Below are positions 1-7,897 of a stretch of DNA of 64,000 bases, piece after piece. The translations under genes were made by a program, and so were the position numbers. Every line of letters begins with the position of its first letter. Within the stretch, counting starts at the first letter, position 1. Source of the stretch: Actinoplanes sp. SE50/110 (lineage in GTDB: Bacteria > Actinomycetota > Actinomycetes > Mycobacteriales > Micromonosporaceae); assembly GCF_900119315.1 (NCBI RefSeq), contig NZ_LT827010.1, positions 8,116,001 through 8,180,000 on the forward strand. Direction: 5' to 3'. The notes beneath the pieces were generated by a model, which worked only from the letters and a program-made list of their open reading frames with translations, made no database searches and was not told the origin of the DNA.

Positions 1-761
1 GTCCAGCGGATCTCGGTCTCGCCGGCCACCTGGCGGGACAGCGCGTCGGCCGAGCCGCTCGCGATGATCCGGCCGCCGGCGAGGATCAGGATCCGGTCGG
101 CGAGTTTCTCCGCCTCGTCCAGATCGTGGGTGGTGAGCAGCACCGTGGTGTCGGCCATGTCGGTCAGCCCGTGGATCAGGTCGTGGAACTCGCGGCGGGC
201 GGCCGGGTCGAAGCCGACCGTCGGCTCGTCGAGGAAGAGCAGCTCGGGGCGACCGACGATGCCGATCGCCACGTCGAGGCGGCGGCGCTGCCCGCCGGAG
301 AGGCGGCTGACCCTGGTCCGCGCGGCGGCGGTCAGGCCGACCGCGGCGAGCAGCTCGTCGACCGGCCAGGGCCGGACGATCCGGCCGGTGCTGAACGGGG
401 TGTAGTGCTGGCCGACGTGCTGCAGCAGCTCACGGACCCGCCACTTGCCGTGGTCGCGCCAGGACTGCAGGACCACGCCGAGCCGGGCCCGCCAGCGCTC
501 GTCGCCGCGCTCCGGGTCGGCGCCGAGCACCCGGACGTGGCCGGCCGACCGGCGCCGGAAGCCCTCCAGGATCTCGATGGTGGTGGTCTTGCCCGCCCCG
601 TTCGGCCCGAGGAGCGCGATCACCTCGCCGGGACGCGCCGTGAAGGAGATGCCGTCCAGCACTTCCCTGGGCCCGTATCGCATCCGCAGGTCGCGGACCT
701 CGATGACCGGCTCGGCGACCGACTGCTCGCCGCCGATGCTCCGCACTACCGCCTCCGTCAT
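1..761 (-). CDS. ABC transporter ATP-binding protein (partial, C-terminus beyond the left edge)
   Basis: This is the nucleotide-binding subunit of an ABC exporter of the drug-resistance/ABC-2 type; it would hydrolyse ATP at the membrane with a permease that is not in view. About 253 residues are present. Reading from the ATG at 761, a Walker A GPNGAGKT lies near residue 50, the signature LSGGQRRRLDVA follows near 150, and Walker B LLFLDEPTVGFD precedes an H-loop in TTHDLDEAE. The reading frame stays open to position 1, so the C-terminus lies outside the window. A GGTGG stretch just upstream may serve as ribosome binding site. A perfect inverted repeat lies 21 bp upstream and suggests a local repressor. 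The substrate cannot be read from the ATPase alone. Confidence 0.93.
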   Translation of the reverse strand, partial: MTEAVVRSIGGEQSVAEPVIEVRDLRMRYGPREVLDGISFTARPGEVIALLGPNGAGKTTTIEILEGFRRRSAGHVRVLGADPERGDERWRARLGVVLQSWRDHGKWRVRELLQHVGQHYTPFSTGRIVRPWPVDELLAAVGLTAAARTRVSRLSGGQRRRLDVAIGIVGRPELLFLDEPTVGFDPAARREFHDLIHGLTDMADTTVLLTTHDLDEAEKLADRILILAGGRIIASGSADALSRQVAGETEIRW

Positions 762-781
762 GTCCACCACGCTATCAAAGT

Positions 782-799
782 TGTAGTAGACGTACTACA
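782..799. promoter_or_regulatory. Perfect inverted repeat, candidate repressor operator
   Basis: The sequence is TGTAGTA-GACG-TACTACA, two exact 7-bp arms around 4 bp, just upstream of the ABC ATPase start. Sites of this form (ACTAC/GTAGT half-sites) are used by GntR/YtrA-like and PadR-like repressors that control drug ABC transporters. The regulator gene is not visible here, so its family is inference. Confidence 0.6.
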
Positions 800-1029
800 T
801 TGTTGAGTATGGCTTCTGTCGTTGTCCTGACTCTGGGACTCGGTCCCCGACTGGGCTTCGCGCTGCCCGGAGCCCCCGGGCTGGGCTGGCCGGCCCCGGT
901 TCACAAATCGCCCGATTCCGAAGAAGACGGAAATACCTCAGCCCGGTCCCCGAAAGAACATGCCGTGGCGGACCTCATTCGCGCCTAACGGTGATCGTGT
1001 TGATCGCTTCGGCTAGATACATTGGTGCG
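800..1029. other. Intergenic region with one weak small ORF
   Basis: The stretch separates divergently transcribed genes. An ATG at 809 opens a 59-codon frame to 988 with a hydrophobic start (ASVVVLTLGLG) and an unremarkable remainder. It has no clear ribosome binding site and I recognise no family, so I do not call it a gene. A promoter-like pair for the next gene may be TTGATC near 999 and TAGATA near 1013, which would give a very short or absent leader. Confidence 0.4.
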
Positions 1030-1971
1030 ATGGGGATCAAGCAGGTGAGGGCACTCACCACCACGCTGCCCTCGGTCACCTGGATACCCCTCGCCCGGGC
1101 GCACGCCGAGCGCGCCGACCAGATGACCGCGGGCCACCGTGCCCGCCGGGCGACGGGTGAGAAACACGCCATCGAGGACTTCCTCTACGACTACTACGGC
1201 ACCCGCCCGTCGATGCTGCGCCGCTGGCATCCGGGCGTCGGCGCCGGCCTGGTGGCCGCCCCCGACGGCCTGGCCGAGCACGCGGGCTGGAAGTTCTACC
1301 AGACCCACGACGACGGCGTCGTCGCCCTCGACCAGGACGCGTTCCTGCACGCCCGCGGCGAGTCGGTGCGCTACATCCACGGTCTGCTCACCGCCACCGC
1401 GTCCCGCCCGGTCTTCTCCGGCTGCTTCGGCCTGCACGAGTGGGCCATGGTCTACCGCGACCCGGAGCACCGGCACCCGCTCCCGCTGCGCCTGGGCCAG
1501 CCCGAGACCGACAAGGTGGTCGAGCAGCACACCATCCGCTGCACCCACTTCGACGCGTTCCGCTTCTTCACCCCCGAGGCGGTCGGCCTCAACCGCCTGC
1601 AGCCCACCCGCGCCACCCAGGTCGACCTGGACCAGCCCGGCTGCCTGCACGCCGCGATGGACGTGCACAAATGGGCGCAGAAACTCGGCCCGGCCGTGCC
1701 CGGCGCCCTCGCCCTCGACTGCTTCGCCCTGGCCGGCGAGATCCGCCTCCTCGACATGCAGGCCAGCCCCTACGACCTGGCCTCCTACGGCCACCCCCCG
1801 GTCAAGATCGAAACCCCGGAGGGCAAAGCCGAGTACGTCGCCCGCCAACGCGAACTCGCCCGCCGCGCGGCCGCCCTCCGCAGCCGCCTGATCCGCGTCT
1901 GCGAGGCCCTCCTCGGCCCGGAGGCGGCCGCCCGCAACCGCGAGGCCGTCGCCCCCTTCAACCACCGATAA
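1030..1971 (+). CDS. Conserved actinobacterial protein, usually annotated 3-methyladenine DNA glycosylase
   Basis: The 313-residue product belongs to a soluble actinobacterial family whose members carry the label 3-methyladenine DNA glycosylase. I recognise it by the block EKHAIEDFLYDYYGTRPSMLRRWHPG near residue 40-65 and HEWAMVYR near 150. I see no helix-hairpin-helix or other classical glycosylase fold signature, so the enzymatic label rests on precedent. I chose the ATG at 1030 because conserved-looking sequence (MGIKQVRALTT) starts there; an earlier in-frame ATG at 991 would add 13 poorly conserved residues. No strong Shine-Dalgarno is seen and a leaderless transcript is possible. The gene stands alone between the divergent ABC gene and a 585-bp gap. 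Confidence 0.75.
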   Translation: MGIKQVRALTTTLPSVTWIPLARAHAERADQMTAGHRARRATGEKHAIEDFLYDYYGTRPSMLRRWHPGVGAGLVAAPDGLAEHAGWKFYQTHDDGVVALDQDAFLHARGESVRYIHGLLTATASRPVFSGCFGLHEWAMVYRDPEHRHPLPLRLGQPETDKVVEQHTIRCTHFDAFRFFTPEAVGLNRLQPTRATQVDLDQPGCLHAAMDVHKWAQKLGPAVPGALALDCFALAGEIRLLDMQASPYDLASYGHPPVKIETPEGKAEYVARQRELARRAAALRSRLIRVCEALLGPEAAARNREAVAPFNHR

Positions 1972-2258
1972 AGACACTTCGGCGGTACGGGGTCCCGGTC
2001 CCCCCAACCGCACCGGTCCCATCCCGTGAGTCAGCGCGACACCGCTGCCACCCCCGGATCGCTGGGCAGCATCCGGGCCGGGGCGTGCCCTTACGGTGGT
2101 CCACCCCCAGCCGCCCCGCGAGACCCGCGGTCCGCTCCCGGACCGCTGCGGCTCGGGAGCAGCCATGGACCCTCCCGATACGCGACATCGTTCCGGCAGC
2201 CACCCGCATCGACGTGCGATGATCTCGGCGCCCGGGTTTCAGCTTCAGGGAGTCCAGA
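1972..2258. other. Gap without a convincing gene
   Basis: No frame here combines a start, a ribosome binding site and coding-like composition. Long open frames on either strand are those expected from GC-rich non-coding sequence. GATGAT near 2218 could be a -10 element for the small frame that begins at 2259. Confidence 0.5.
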
Positions 2259-2425
2259 ATGTCCGCAAGTCCGCCTTCGATCGAACGTGAAGTGATCCGC
2301 CGCCCGCTACGGACCGCGAGGACCCTTACTCCCCTCGTCTCGCGCGTCTGTATCAGCGATTGCAGACCCATCTGGCGGCGGCTCGGGCGGATGGGCGCGC
2401 CCCGGTCGACCATCTCGACGCCTGA
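2259..2425 (+). pseudogene. Possible frameshifted small gene (about 55 residues)
   Basis: An ATG at 2259 follows a GGGAG with 6-nt spacing, a good ribosome binding site, and begins MSASPPSIEREVIRRP. After about 2300 this frame loses protein-like character. The -1 frame then reads TDREDPYSPRLARLYQRL and ends PVDHLDA at a TGA at 2423-2425, with helical, charged, actinobacteria-like composition but no start codon of its own. A -1 shift near 2300 would join the two into one short protein. I do not recognise the family. It may be a decayed gene, a sequencing slip or coincidence. Confidence 0.3.
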
Positions 2426-2556
2426 CCGCCGTGCGGCGGGTTGCGGTTCGGCTACGGAACCAGGCGATCCCCTGCATCGGGCGTGTCGGCAGGTCAGGGG
2501 TTTCCCTATGCTGCGGGCTCGCGATCTTCGGACCGTTCCACGGGAGGAACTCTCCA

Positions 2557-4077
2557 ATGCACCGCCCCTCCGCCCGGCGCCTGCTCGCCGGACTGGCCAC
2601 GGCCACGGCCGTCGCCCTCACCACGGCGACACCGGCCTTCGCCGCCACGCCCAAAATCAACGTCACCCTGGACGATGTCGCCATCGGCGCCGGGTATGCG
2701 ATCAAGGTGTCCCCGGTGCTGCGGGCCGACCGCGAGGTCGAGCTCACCGGCGCGGTGATGACGTACCAGCTCACCGGCACTCCGGCCGGGGTCACCCTGG
2801 CCAACCCGGACGAGTTCGGAGACTGCGCGAGTCAGACGCCGACCACCTTGGTCTGCAAGCAGCCGTTCGGTATCAGCATCGGCCCGTACGGTGTGATGGG
2901 TTACCTGGAAGGCGCGCTGAAGGCCTCGCGCACCACGCCGATCGGCTCGACCGGGAAGCTGACCGCGACCTTCGCCGCTGACGGTGTGGCCCCGATCAAG
3001 TCGACCGCGAACGTCGTCGTCGCCGAGGGCGTCGACCTGGTCGCCGGCAAGCCGGACAAGCACAAGGTCAAGGTCGGCGAGACCTTCACCGGCACCGTGA
3101 CGGTGACGAACAAGAGCGACAAGACGGTCCACGGCGTCGGCCTGAGCGGTTACGCGGACTACGCCTATGAGCCGACCGCGCAGTTCTCCAACTGCTCCTA
3201 CCACGAGATCCGGATGAACTGCCGGTTCGATCAGGACCTCGAGCCGGGCGCCACCTACGCCCTGGAGTTCCCGTTCCGCGTGCGCACGGACACCGCGGCG
3301 CCCAGCGGCGGCGCGGCCGAGTACAAATGGCTGCCGGTCGGTGACTACGACGCGCAGACTAAGGCCCTGAAGACCACGGCCGGCACCGGCGGCATGCTGA
3401 AGCTGACGAAGGTCGCCGCCGCCACCTCGCGGGCCCGCCAGACCGACACGAACCCGGACGACAACTGGTCGCTGATCGACGTCGATGTGACCGGTCAGCA
3501 GAGCACCGACATCGCGGCCATCGGCGACAAGGTCTCGGGCGCGGCCGGCACCGTGGTCAACGCCACGGTCGGGGTGCGCAACAACGGCCCGGCGACGCGG
3601 GACACCAACCACGCCGGCGACGCGGCGAGCGTGCTGCGCGTCACGATCCCGGCCGGTGCCAAGGTCACCACCGTGCCGGACGGCTGTGCGGTCGCCACGG
3701 ACTGGCTCCAGAGCGACAAGAAGGCGGTGCAGTACGTCTGCTCCACCGGCTACCTGTTCCGGGTCGGCGAGACCGTCAGCTGGACATTCGGTCTGAAGAT
3801 CGACAAGGTCGTGCCGGGCGCGTCCGGGGCGGTCGAGGCCAACCCGGCGTGTGAGTGCGACATCTTCTCGAAGGACACCGACAAGTCGAACGACAAGGCG
3901 CTGCTGGTGCTCAACCCGGCCGGCGGTACCGGTGGCACCGGTGGCTCGGACGGGCCCGGCCTGCCGATCACCGGCCCGCAGGGCGCCGCGATCGCCGGGG
4001 CCGGCGGTCTGCTGGTGGCCGCGGGCGCGGTCAGCTTCCTCATCGCCCGCCGCCGGCGTACCCGCTTCCAGGCCTGA
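2557..4077 (+). CDS. Secreted surface protein with C-terminal LPITG sorting signal
   Basis: The 506-residue precursor starts at an ATG preceded by GGGAGGAAC. It has a Sec signal peptide (RRLLAGLATATAVALTT, cleavage after TPAFA near residue 29). The middle, roughly residues 30-450, is beta-rich with repeated DUF11/CARDB-like patterns such as VGETFTGTVTVTNKSD and GTVVNATVGVRNNGP, typical of stacked Ig-like domains that hold a surface protein away from the envelope. A Gly/Thr-rich linker leads to LPITG, a hydrophobic segment and RRRRTR, which is the three-part sortase signal, so the mature protein should be covalently cell-wall anchored. Several cysteines could form disulfides. Ligand or role is unknown. 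A long palindromic terminator follows the stop. Confidence 0.88.
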   Translation: MHRPSARRLLAGLATATAVALTTATPAFAATPKINVTLDDVAIGAGYAIKVSPVLRADREVELTGAVMTYQLTGTPAGVTLANPDEFGDCASQTPTTLVCKQPFGISIGPYGVMGYLEGALKASRTTPIGSTGKLTATFAADGVAPIKSTANVVVAEGVDLVAGKPDKHKVKVGETFTGTVTVTNKSDKTVHGVGLSGYADYAYEPTAQFSNCSYHEIRMNCRFDQDLEPGATYALEFPFRVRTDTAAPSGGAAEYKWLPVGDYDAQTKALKTTAGTGGMLKLTKVAAATSRARQTDTNPDDNWSLIDVDVTGQQSTDIAAIGDKVSGAAGTVVNATVGVRNNGPATRDTNHAGDAASVLRVTIPAGAKVTTVPDGCAVATDWLQSDKKAVQYVCSTGYLFRVGETVSWTFGLKIDKVVPGASGAVEANPACECDIFSKDTDKSNDKALLVLNPAGGTGGTGGSDGPGLPITGPQGAAIAGAGGLLVAAGAVSFLIARRRRTRFQA

Positions 4078-4083
4078 TCCGGT

Positions 4084-4119
4084 GCCGGGATCGCCCGCCG
4101 GCCGGCGGGCGATCCCGGC
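4084..4119. terminator. 36-bp perfect palindrome, bidirectional terminator
   Basis: The arm GCCGGGATCGCCCGCCGG is followed directly by its exact reverse complement. It lies between the stop codons of two convergent genes (4077 and 4124), so it probably ends transcription from both sides. There is no T-tract, as is common in high-GC actinobacteria. Confidence 0.75.
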
Positions 4120-4123
4120 GTCC

Positions 4124-4927
4124 TCAGCCCTCCAGCAGATGCCGCCGCATCGCGTCGATCTCGGAGCTGGTGAGCCCGATCTCCCGGACGTAGTCCTCGA
4201 CCGTGCCGTGCAGCGCCCGCAGGTCGTCCAGGAACAGCCGCATCGCGGCCGGCGGCGAGTCGAACATGTGCTCGTTGCCCTCGACCGCTTCCGGGTCGGC
4301 GCGCAGCAGATACTCGGTGAGCGGCCGCATCGCCTCGGTGGTCAGCCCGTAGTCGGTGGCGATGTCGGAGTCGGAGACGCCCAGCAGGGACAGGGTGAGC
4401 GCGCAGATCGTGCCGGTCCGGTCCTTGCCGGCCATGCAGTGCACCACGACCGGAGCGGCCGCCGGGTCGGCGATCAGCCGCAGCGCGTCGAGGATCGCCT
4501 CCCGGCCGTCCTCGGCGAAGTTGAGGTAACGGTCGGCCAGCCAGCGCTCGCGCACCGTCCCGTCGGGGTGCTCGACCTCCTCCCAGTCGACGTGCTTGAG
4601 CACCAGGTTGCGGTAGTCGGTCCCGTAGCGTTCGTGCACCCGGCCGAACTTCTCCACCTCGTGCGGACGGCGCAGGTCGATCACGGTGCGGATGCCCAGG
4701 GCGGTGAAGGCGGCCGCGTCGGCGTCCCCGATGCGGTGCAGCGAGTCGGCCCGGAAAAGGCGTCGCCACCGCACGGTGCGGCCGTCGAGGCCGGCGTATC
4801 CGCCGACGTCGCGGAAGTTGTAGGTGGCGGAGAACCCGAGATTTCGCGAGTAAGATTCGGCAACCACGGTGACAAAACTAGTCTCGATAAGTGGAACGGC
4901 GCCTCCCCTGAGCCCGGATAGTGGCAT
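4124..4927 (-). CDS. Tyrosine-protein phosphatase, cysteine-dependent (PTP/DSP-like)
   Basis: The 267-residue product is a cytoplasmic phosphatase of the bacterial PTP type related to MptpB/IphP. The P-loop HCMAGKDRTG near residue 162 gives the catalytic Cys and Arg, and the N-terminal NFRDVGGY near 37 and RADSLHRI are typical of this family. Such enzymes remove phosphate from tyrosine or phosphoinositides. The ATG at 4927 is the furthest upstream start; an in-frame GTG near residue 20 would also leave the whole domain intact. The start lies back to back with the cimA leader peptide, sharing a GGCATGC palindrome, so the two promoters must interleave. No cognate kinase is nearby. Confidence 0.88.
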   Translation of the reverse strand: MPLSGLRGGAVPLIETSFVTVVAESYSRNLGFSATYNFRDVGGYAGLDGRTVRWRRLFRADSLHRIGDADAAAFTALGIRTVIDLRRPHEVEKFGRVHERYGTDYRNLVLKHVDWEEVEHPDGTVRERWLADRYLNFAEDGREAILDALRLIADPAAAPVVVHCMAGKDRTGTICALTLSLLGVSDSDIATDYGLTTEAMRPLTEYLLRADPEAVEGNEHMFDSPPAAMRLFLDDLRALHGTVEDYVREIGLTSSEIDAMRRHLLEG

Positions 4928-4970
4928 GCTTCATCTCGTGACCCACCTCGTGCTGATTATTCGCACCTAG
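4926..4970 (+). CDS. Branched-chain amino acid leader peptide of the cimA attenuator
   Basis: A 14-codon ORF reads MLHLVTHLVLIIRT and stops at TAG. Nine of its fourteen codons are Leu, Val or Ile, with an uninterrupted LVLII run. It ends 28 bp before an intrinsic terminator and 90 bp before cimA. This is the layout of ribosome-mediated attenuation: stalling at scarce Leu/Val/Ile-tRNA would let transcription through. A GTG at codon 5 is an alternative start that keeps LVLII. Confidence 0.8.
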   Translation: MLHLVTHLVLIIRT

Positions 4971-4998
4971 CGCGCCGGCCTCCTTCCGCCGACGCGCA

Positions 4999-5030
4999 GA
5001 CCTCCCGCATCCGCGGGGGGTCTTTTTGTT
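4999..5030 (+). terminator. Attenuator terminator before cimA
   Basis: The stem is GACCTCCCGC, loop ATCC, then GCGGGGGGTC: 10 bp with one G-T pair, followed by TTTTTGTT, a canonical rho-independent terminator 31 bp before the cimA ATG. A GC-rich imperfect hairpin between the leader stop and this stem (about 4972-4996, GCGCCGGC with GCCGACGC) may be the pause or competing structure. Confidence 0.85.
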
Positions 5031-5060
5031 GTGTGGGTGCCGACTGAAAGGACCTCCCCG

Positions 5061-6635
5061 ATGGACTACCAGGTGTTCGACACGACGCTGCGCGACGGTG
5101 GGCAGCGCGAGGGAATCAGCTACACGGTCGCCGACAAACTCGCGGTCGCACGCCTGCTGGACGACTTCGGTGTCGGTTTCATCGAGGGCGGCTGGCCGGG
5201 CGCGATGCCCAAGGACACCGAGTTCTTCGCCCGCGCCAGGACCGAGCTGAACCTCCGGCACGCGGTGCTGGTCGCGTTCGGCGCCACCCGCAAGGCCGGC
5301 GTGGACGTGGCGGCCGACCCGCAGGTGCGGGCGCTGCTGGAGGCCGACACCCCGGTGGTCTGCGTGGTGGCCAAGTCGGACATCCGGCACGTGGAGCGGG
5401 CGCTGCGCACCACGGCGGAGGAGAACCTGGCGATGGTCCGGGACACGGTCCGGCACCTGGTCGCCAACGGCCGCCGGGCGTTCCTCGACTGTGAGCACTT
5501 CTTCGACGGCTTCCGTTTCGACCCGGAGTACACCGCGAGCGTGGTGCGGACCGCGATCGACGCCGGCGCCGAACGCGTGATCATGTGCGACACCAACGGC
5601 GGCATGCTCCCCTCGATGATCACCAAGGCGATCACCGAGGTCGTCGAGCGGACCGGGGTGAGCGCCGACCGGCTCGGCATCCACTGCCAGAACGACACCG
5701 CCTGCGCGGTCGCGAACACGGTCGCCGCGGTCGAGGCCGGGGTGCGGCACTTCCAGTGCACCGCGAACGGCTACGGCGAGCGCCCCGGCAACGCCGACCT
5801 GTTCGCCGTGGTCAGCAACCTGCAACTCAAGCTCGGGCTGAAGGTCCTACCGGACGGATGCCTGGAGAAGGCGACGCGGGTCTCCTCCGCGCTCGCCGAG
5901 ATCGCCAACATCGCCCCCGACACCCACCAGGCCTATGTCGGGGCCGCGGCGTTCGCCCACAAGGCGGGCCTGCACGCGAGCGCGATCAAAGTGGATCCGC
6001 TGCTGTACAACCACGTCGACCCGGCGGTTGTCGGCAACGACATGCGGATCCTGGTGACCGAGATGGCCGGCCGGGCCAGCATCGAGCTCAAGAGTCGCGA
6101 GCTCGGCATCGACCTGGCCGGCCATCCGGACACGCTCACCTCGGTCACCCAGAAGGTCAAGGACCTGGAGGCGGCCGGCTGGTCGTTCGAGGCCGCCGAC
6201 GCCTCGTTCGAGCTGCTGGTGCGCAGCGAGCTGCCGGGCGAGGACGTGACCCGCCCGTTCACCCTGGAGTCGTACCGGGTGCTGGTCGAGCACCGCGAAG
6301 ACGGCAAGGTGATCTCCGAGGCGACGGTGAAGCTGCGGGTCAAGGGCGAGCGGGTGATCGCCACGGCCGAGGGCAACGGCCCGGTCAACGCGCTGGACGA
6401 GGCGCTGCGCACCGCGCTCTCCCACCACCATCCGGCGCTGAGGTCGTTCGAGCTCAACGACTACAAGGTACGGATCCTGGAGGGCAGCCACGGCACCAAC
6501 GCGATCACCCGGGTGCTGGTCGAGACCGGCGACCACAACCGCGAGTGGACCACCGTCGGCGTGCACGAGAACGTGGTCGAGGCCAGCTGGACCGCCCTGG
6601 TCGACGCGCTCACCTACGGACTCGGCAGGAGCTGA
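5061..6635 (+). CDS. cimA: Citramalate synthase
   Basis: The 524-residue cytoplasmic enzyme condenses pyruvate with acetyl-CoA to (R)-citramalate, the threonine-independent entry to isoleucine. The catalytic DTTLRDGGQREG opens the protein, HCQNDTACAVAN near 210 holds metal-binding His, and GYGERPGNADL follows. A C-terminal LeuA-type allosteric domain (about 390-520) probably senses isoleucine. Length and the GGQREG variant fit CimA rather than 2-isopropylmalate synthase. The ATG at 5061 has AAAGGA at proper spacing; an upstream GTG at 5031 falls inside the terminator tail. Expression is probably governed by the leader peptide and attenuator. Its 3' end overlaps the convergent ThrRS-like gene by 22 bp. 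Confidence 0.93.
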   Translation: MDYQVFDTTLRDGGQREGISYTVADKLAVARLLDDFGVGFIEGGWPGAMPKDTEFFARARTELNLRHAVLVAFGATRKAGVDVAADPQVRALLEADTPVVCVVAKSDIRHVERALRTTAEENLAMVRDTVRHLVANGRRAFLDCEHFFDGFRFDPEYTASVVRTAIDAGAERVIMCDTNGGMLPSMITKAITEVVERTGVSADRLGIHCQNDTACAVANTVAAVEAGVRHFQCTANGYGERPGNADLFAVVSNLQLKLGLKVLPDGCLEKATRVSSALAEIANIAPDTHQAYVGAAAFAHKAGLHASAIKVDPLLYNHVDPAVVGNDMRILVTEMAGRASIELKSRELGIDLAGHPDTLTSVTQKVKDLEAAGWSFEAADASFELLVRSELPGEDVTRPFTLESYRVLVEHREDGKVISEATVKLRVKGERVIATAEGNGPVNALDEALRTALSHHHPALRSFELNDYKVRILEGSHGTNAITRVLVETGDHNREWTTVGVHENVVEASWTALVDALTYGLGRS

Positions 6636-7822
6636 CCGGGTCGGCGGGCGGCGGCGACCGCACTGATCAGCGCGATCGCCGCCGACCCGGGCATCGGGTC
6701 CAGCTGCCGGCCGTCCCGCAGCCGCAGCGAGACCAGGCCGGCCGCGGCTTCCCGGGCGCCGATCACCGCCACGTACGGCACCTTGGCGGCGGCCCGGATC
6801 CGGGCGCCGAGCGAGCCCTCCCGGACCTCCACCGCGCGCAGGCCCGCGGCGACCGCGTCGGCGGCGAACGAGGCGGTCCCCGAGGCGCCGACCGGCAGCA
6901 CGGCCACCTGCACCGGCGCGTACCAGACCGGGAACGCTCCCTGGTGCTCCTCGATCAGCTGACCGAACAGCCGCTCCATCGACCCGGCCAGGCTGCGGTG
7001 CACCATCACCGGGCGGGCCCGGGCCCCGGACGCCGACACGTACGACAGGTCGAAGCGTTCCGGCTGGTGGAAGTCGAGCTGGACGGTGGCGATGGTCCAC
7101 TCCCGGCCGGCCGCGTCGGCCACCTGCACGTCGATCTTCGGGCCGTAGAAGGCCGCTTCGCCGGGGCCTACGACGTACGCCATCCGGTTGTCGGCGAGCG
7201 CGCCCCGCAGCAACCGCTCGGAAAGCGCCCACCCGGACTCGGGACCGCCGTATCGCCGGCCCGGCCCGCGCAGTGAGAGGCGCACCGACGCCGGCCGCAG
7301 GCCGAGCGCGTCGTGCGCCTCGCGCATCAGCCGCAGCACCCCGCCGACCTCCTCGGCGGCCTGTTCCGGCGCGCAGAGGACGTGCGCGTCGTTGAGCGCG
7401 ATCGCGCGGACCCGGGACAGGCCGCCGAGCACGCCGGACCGCTCCTGGCGGTACATCTGACCCATCTCGGCGATCCGCAGCGGCAGCTCCCGGTACGACC
7501 GCCGGCGGGCCTTGAAGATCAGCGCGTGGTGCGGGCACAGGCTGGGCCGCAGCACCAGCTCGTCGTCGCCGACCGGCATCGGCGGGAACATGTCCGCGGC
7601 GAAGTGCGACCAGTGGCCGGACATCTCGTACATCTGCCGTTTGCCCATCGCCGGCGAGTAGACGTGCTGATAGCCGGCGCGACGTTCCAGCTCGCGCAGG
7701 TAGGACTCCACCTCGTGGCGGGCGGCGGCGCCGGCCGGCAGCCAGAACGGCAGGCCGGCGCCGATCAGCGGGTCGGAGTCGAACAGGTCCAGCTCACGGC
7801 CGAGCTTGCGGTGATCGATCAT
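6614..7822 (-). CDS. Short threonyl-tRNA synthetase lacking TGS and editing domains
   Basis: The 402-residue protein corresponds to the class II catalytic core plus C-terminal anticodon-binding domain of ThrRS; the usual N-terminal TGS and editing domains (about 240 residues) are absent. Zinc ligands match: Cys in RPSLCPHH, His in NDAHVLC and His in MVHRSLAGSMERL. Motif 2 is IAEMGQMYRQERSG. All three metal ligands and the arginines are kept, so I infer an active enzyme. Actinobacteria often keep such a short paralogue beside full-length ThrRS. The ATG at 7822 has AGGAGA 6 nt upstream. A threonine-rich leader ORF and strong hairpins precede it, so expression probably rises when charged tRNA-Thr is short. 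The upstream GNAT gene is on the same strand. Confidence 0.88.
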   Translation of the reverse strand: MIDHRKLGRELDLFDSDPLIGAGLPFWLPAGAAARHEVESYLRELERRAGYQHVYSPAMGKRQMYEMSGHWSHFAADMFPPMPVGDDELVLRPSLCPHHALIFKARRRSYRELPLRIAEMGQMYRQERSGVLGGLSRVRAIALNDAHVLCAPEQAAEEVGGVLRLMREAHDALGLRPASVRLSLRGPGRRYGGPESGWALSERLLRGALADNRMAYVVGPGEAAFYGPKIDVQVADAAGREWTIATVQLDFHQPERFDLSYVSASGARARPVMVHRSLAGSMERLFGQLIEEHQGAFPVWYAPVQVAVLPVGASGTASFAADAVAAGLRAVEVREGSLGARIRAAAKVPYVAVIGAREAAAGLVSLRLRDGRQLDPMPGSAAIALISAVAAARRPGQLLPSP

Positions 7823-7835
7823 CACGGGTCTCCTG

Positions 7836-7889
7836 GGTCGGAGCGACCCGCACGGCACCGTGTCGAAGCCCCGGGCGGATCGCCCGGGG
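7836..7889 (-). promoter_or_regulatory. Tandem hairpins in the ThrRS leader (candidate attenuator)
   Basis: Read on the minus strand, CCCCGGGCG-ATC-CGCCCGGGG forms a perfect 9-bp stem (7869-7889), followed by CTTCGAC rather than a T-run. A second hairpin GGGTCG-CTC-CGACCC (7836-7850) sits just before the AGGAGA ribosome binding site. CGACCC next to the first stem can also pair with GGGTCG of the second, giving an alternative fold. Whether this stops transcription or masks the ribosome site cannot be decided by eye. Confidence 0.55.
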
Positions 7890-7897
7890 TCGGTGAG

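Noticed and set aside
800-988. 59-62 codon ORF beside the palindrome
   Set aside because: There is no ribosome site, the composition beyond a hydrophobic start is not protein-like, and I recognise no family.
985-2166. 393-codon minus-strand frame opposite the glycosylase-like gene
   Set aside because: It is the shadow of a GC-rich gene: Gly/Ala/Val/Arg composition, no motif, no ribosome site. Many similar antisense frames exist across the window.
5585-7276. Long plus-strand frame crossing cimA and the ThrRS-like gene
   Set aside because: It is Arg/Gly-rich out-of-frame translation of two convergent genes.
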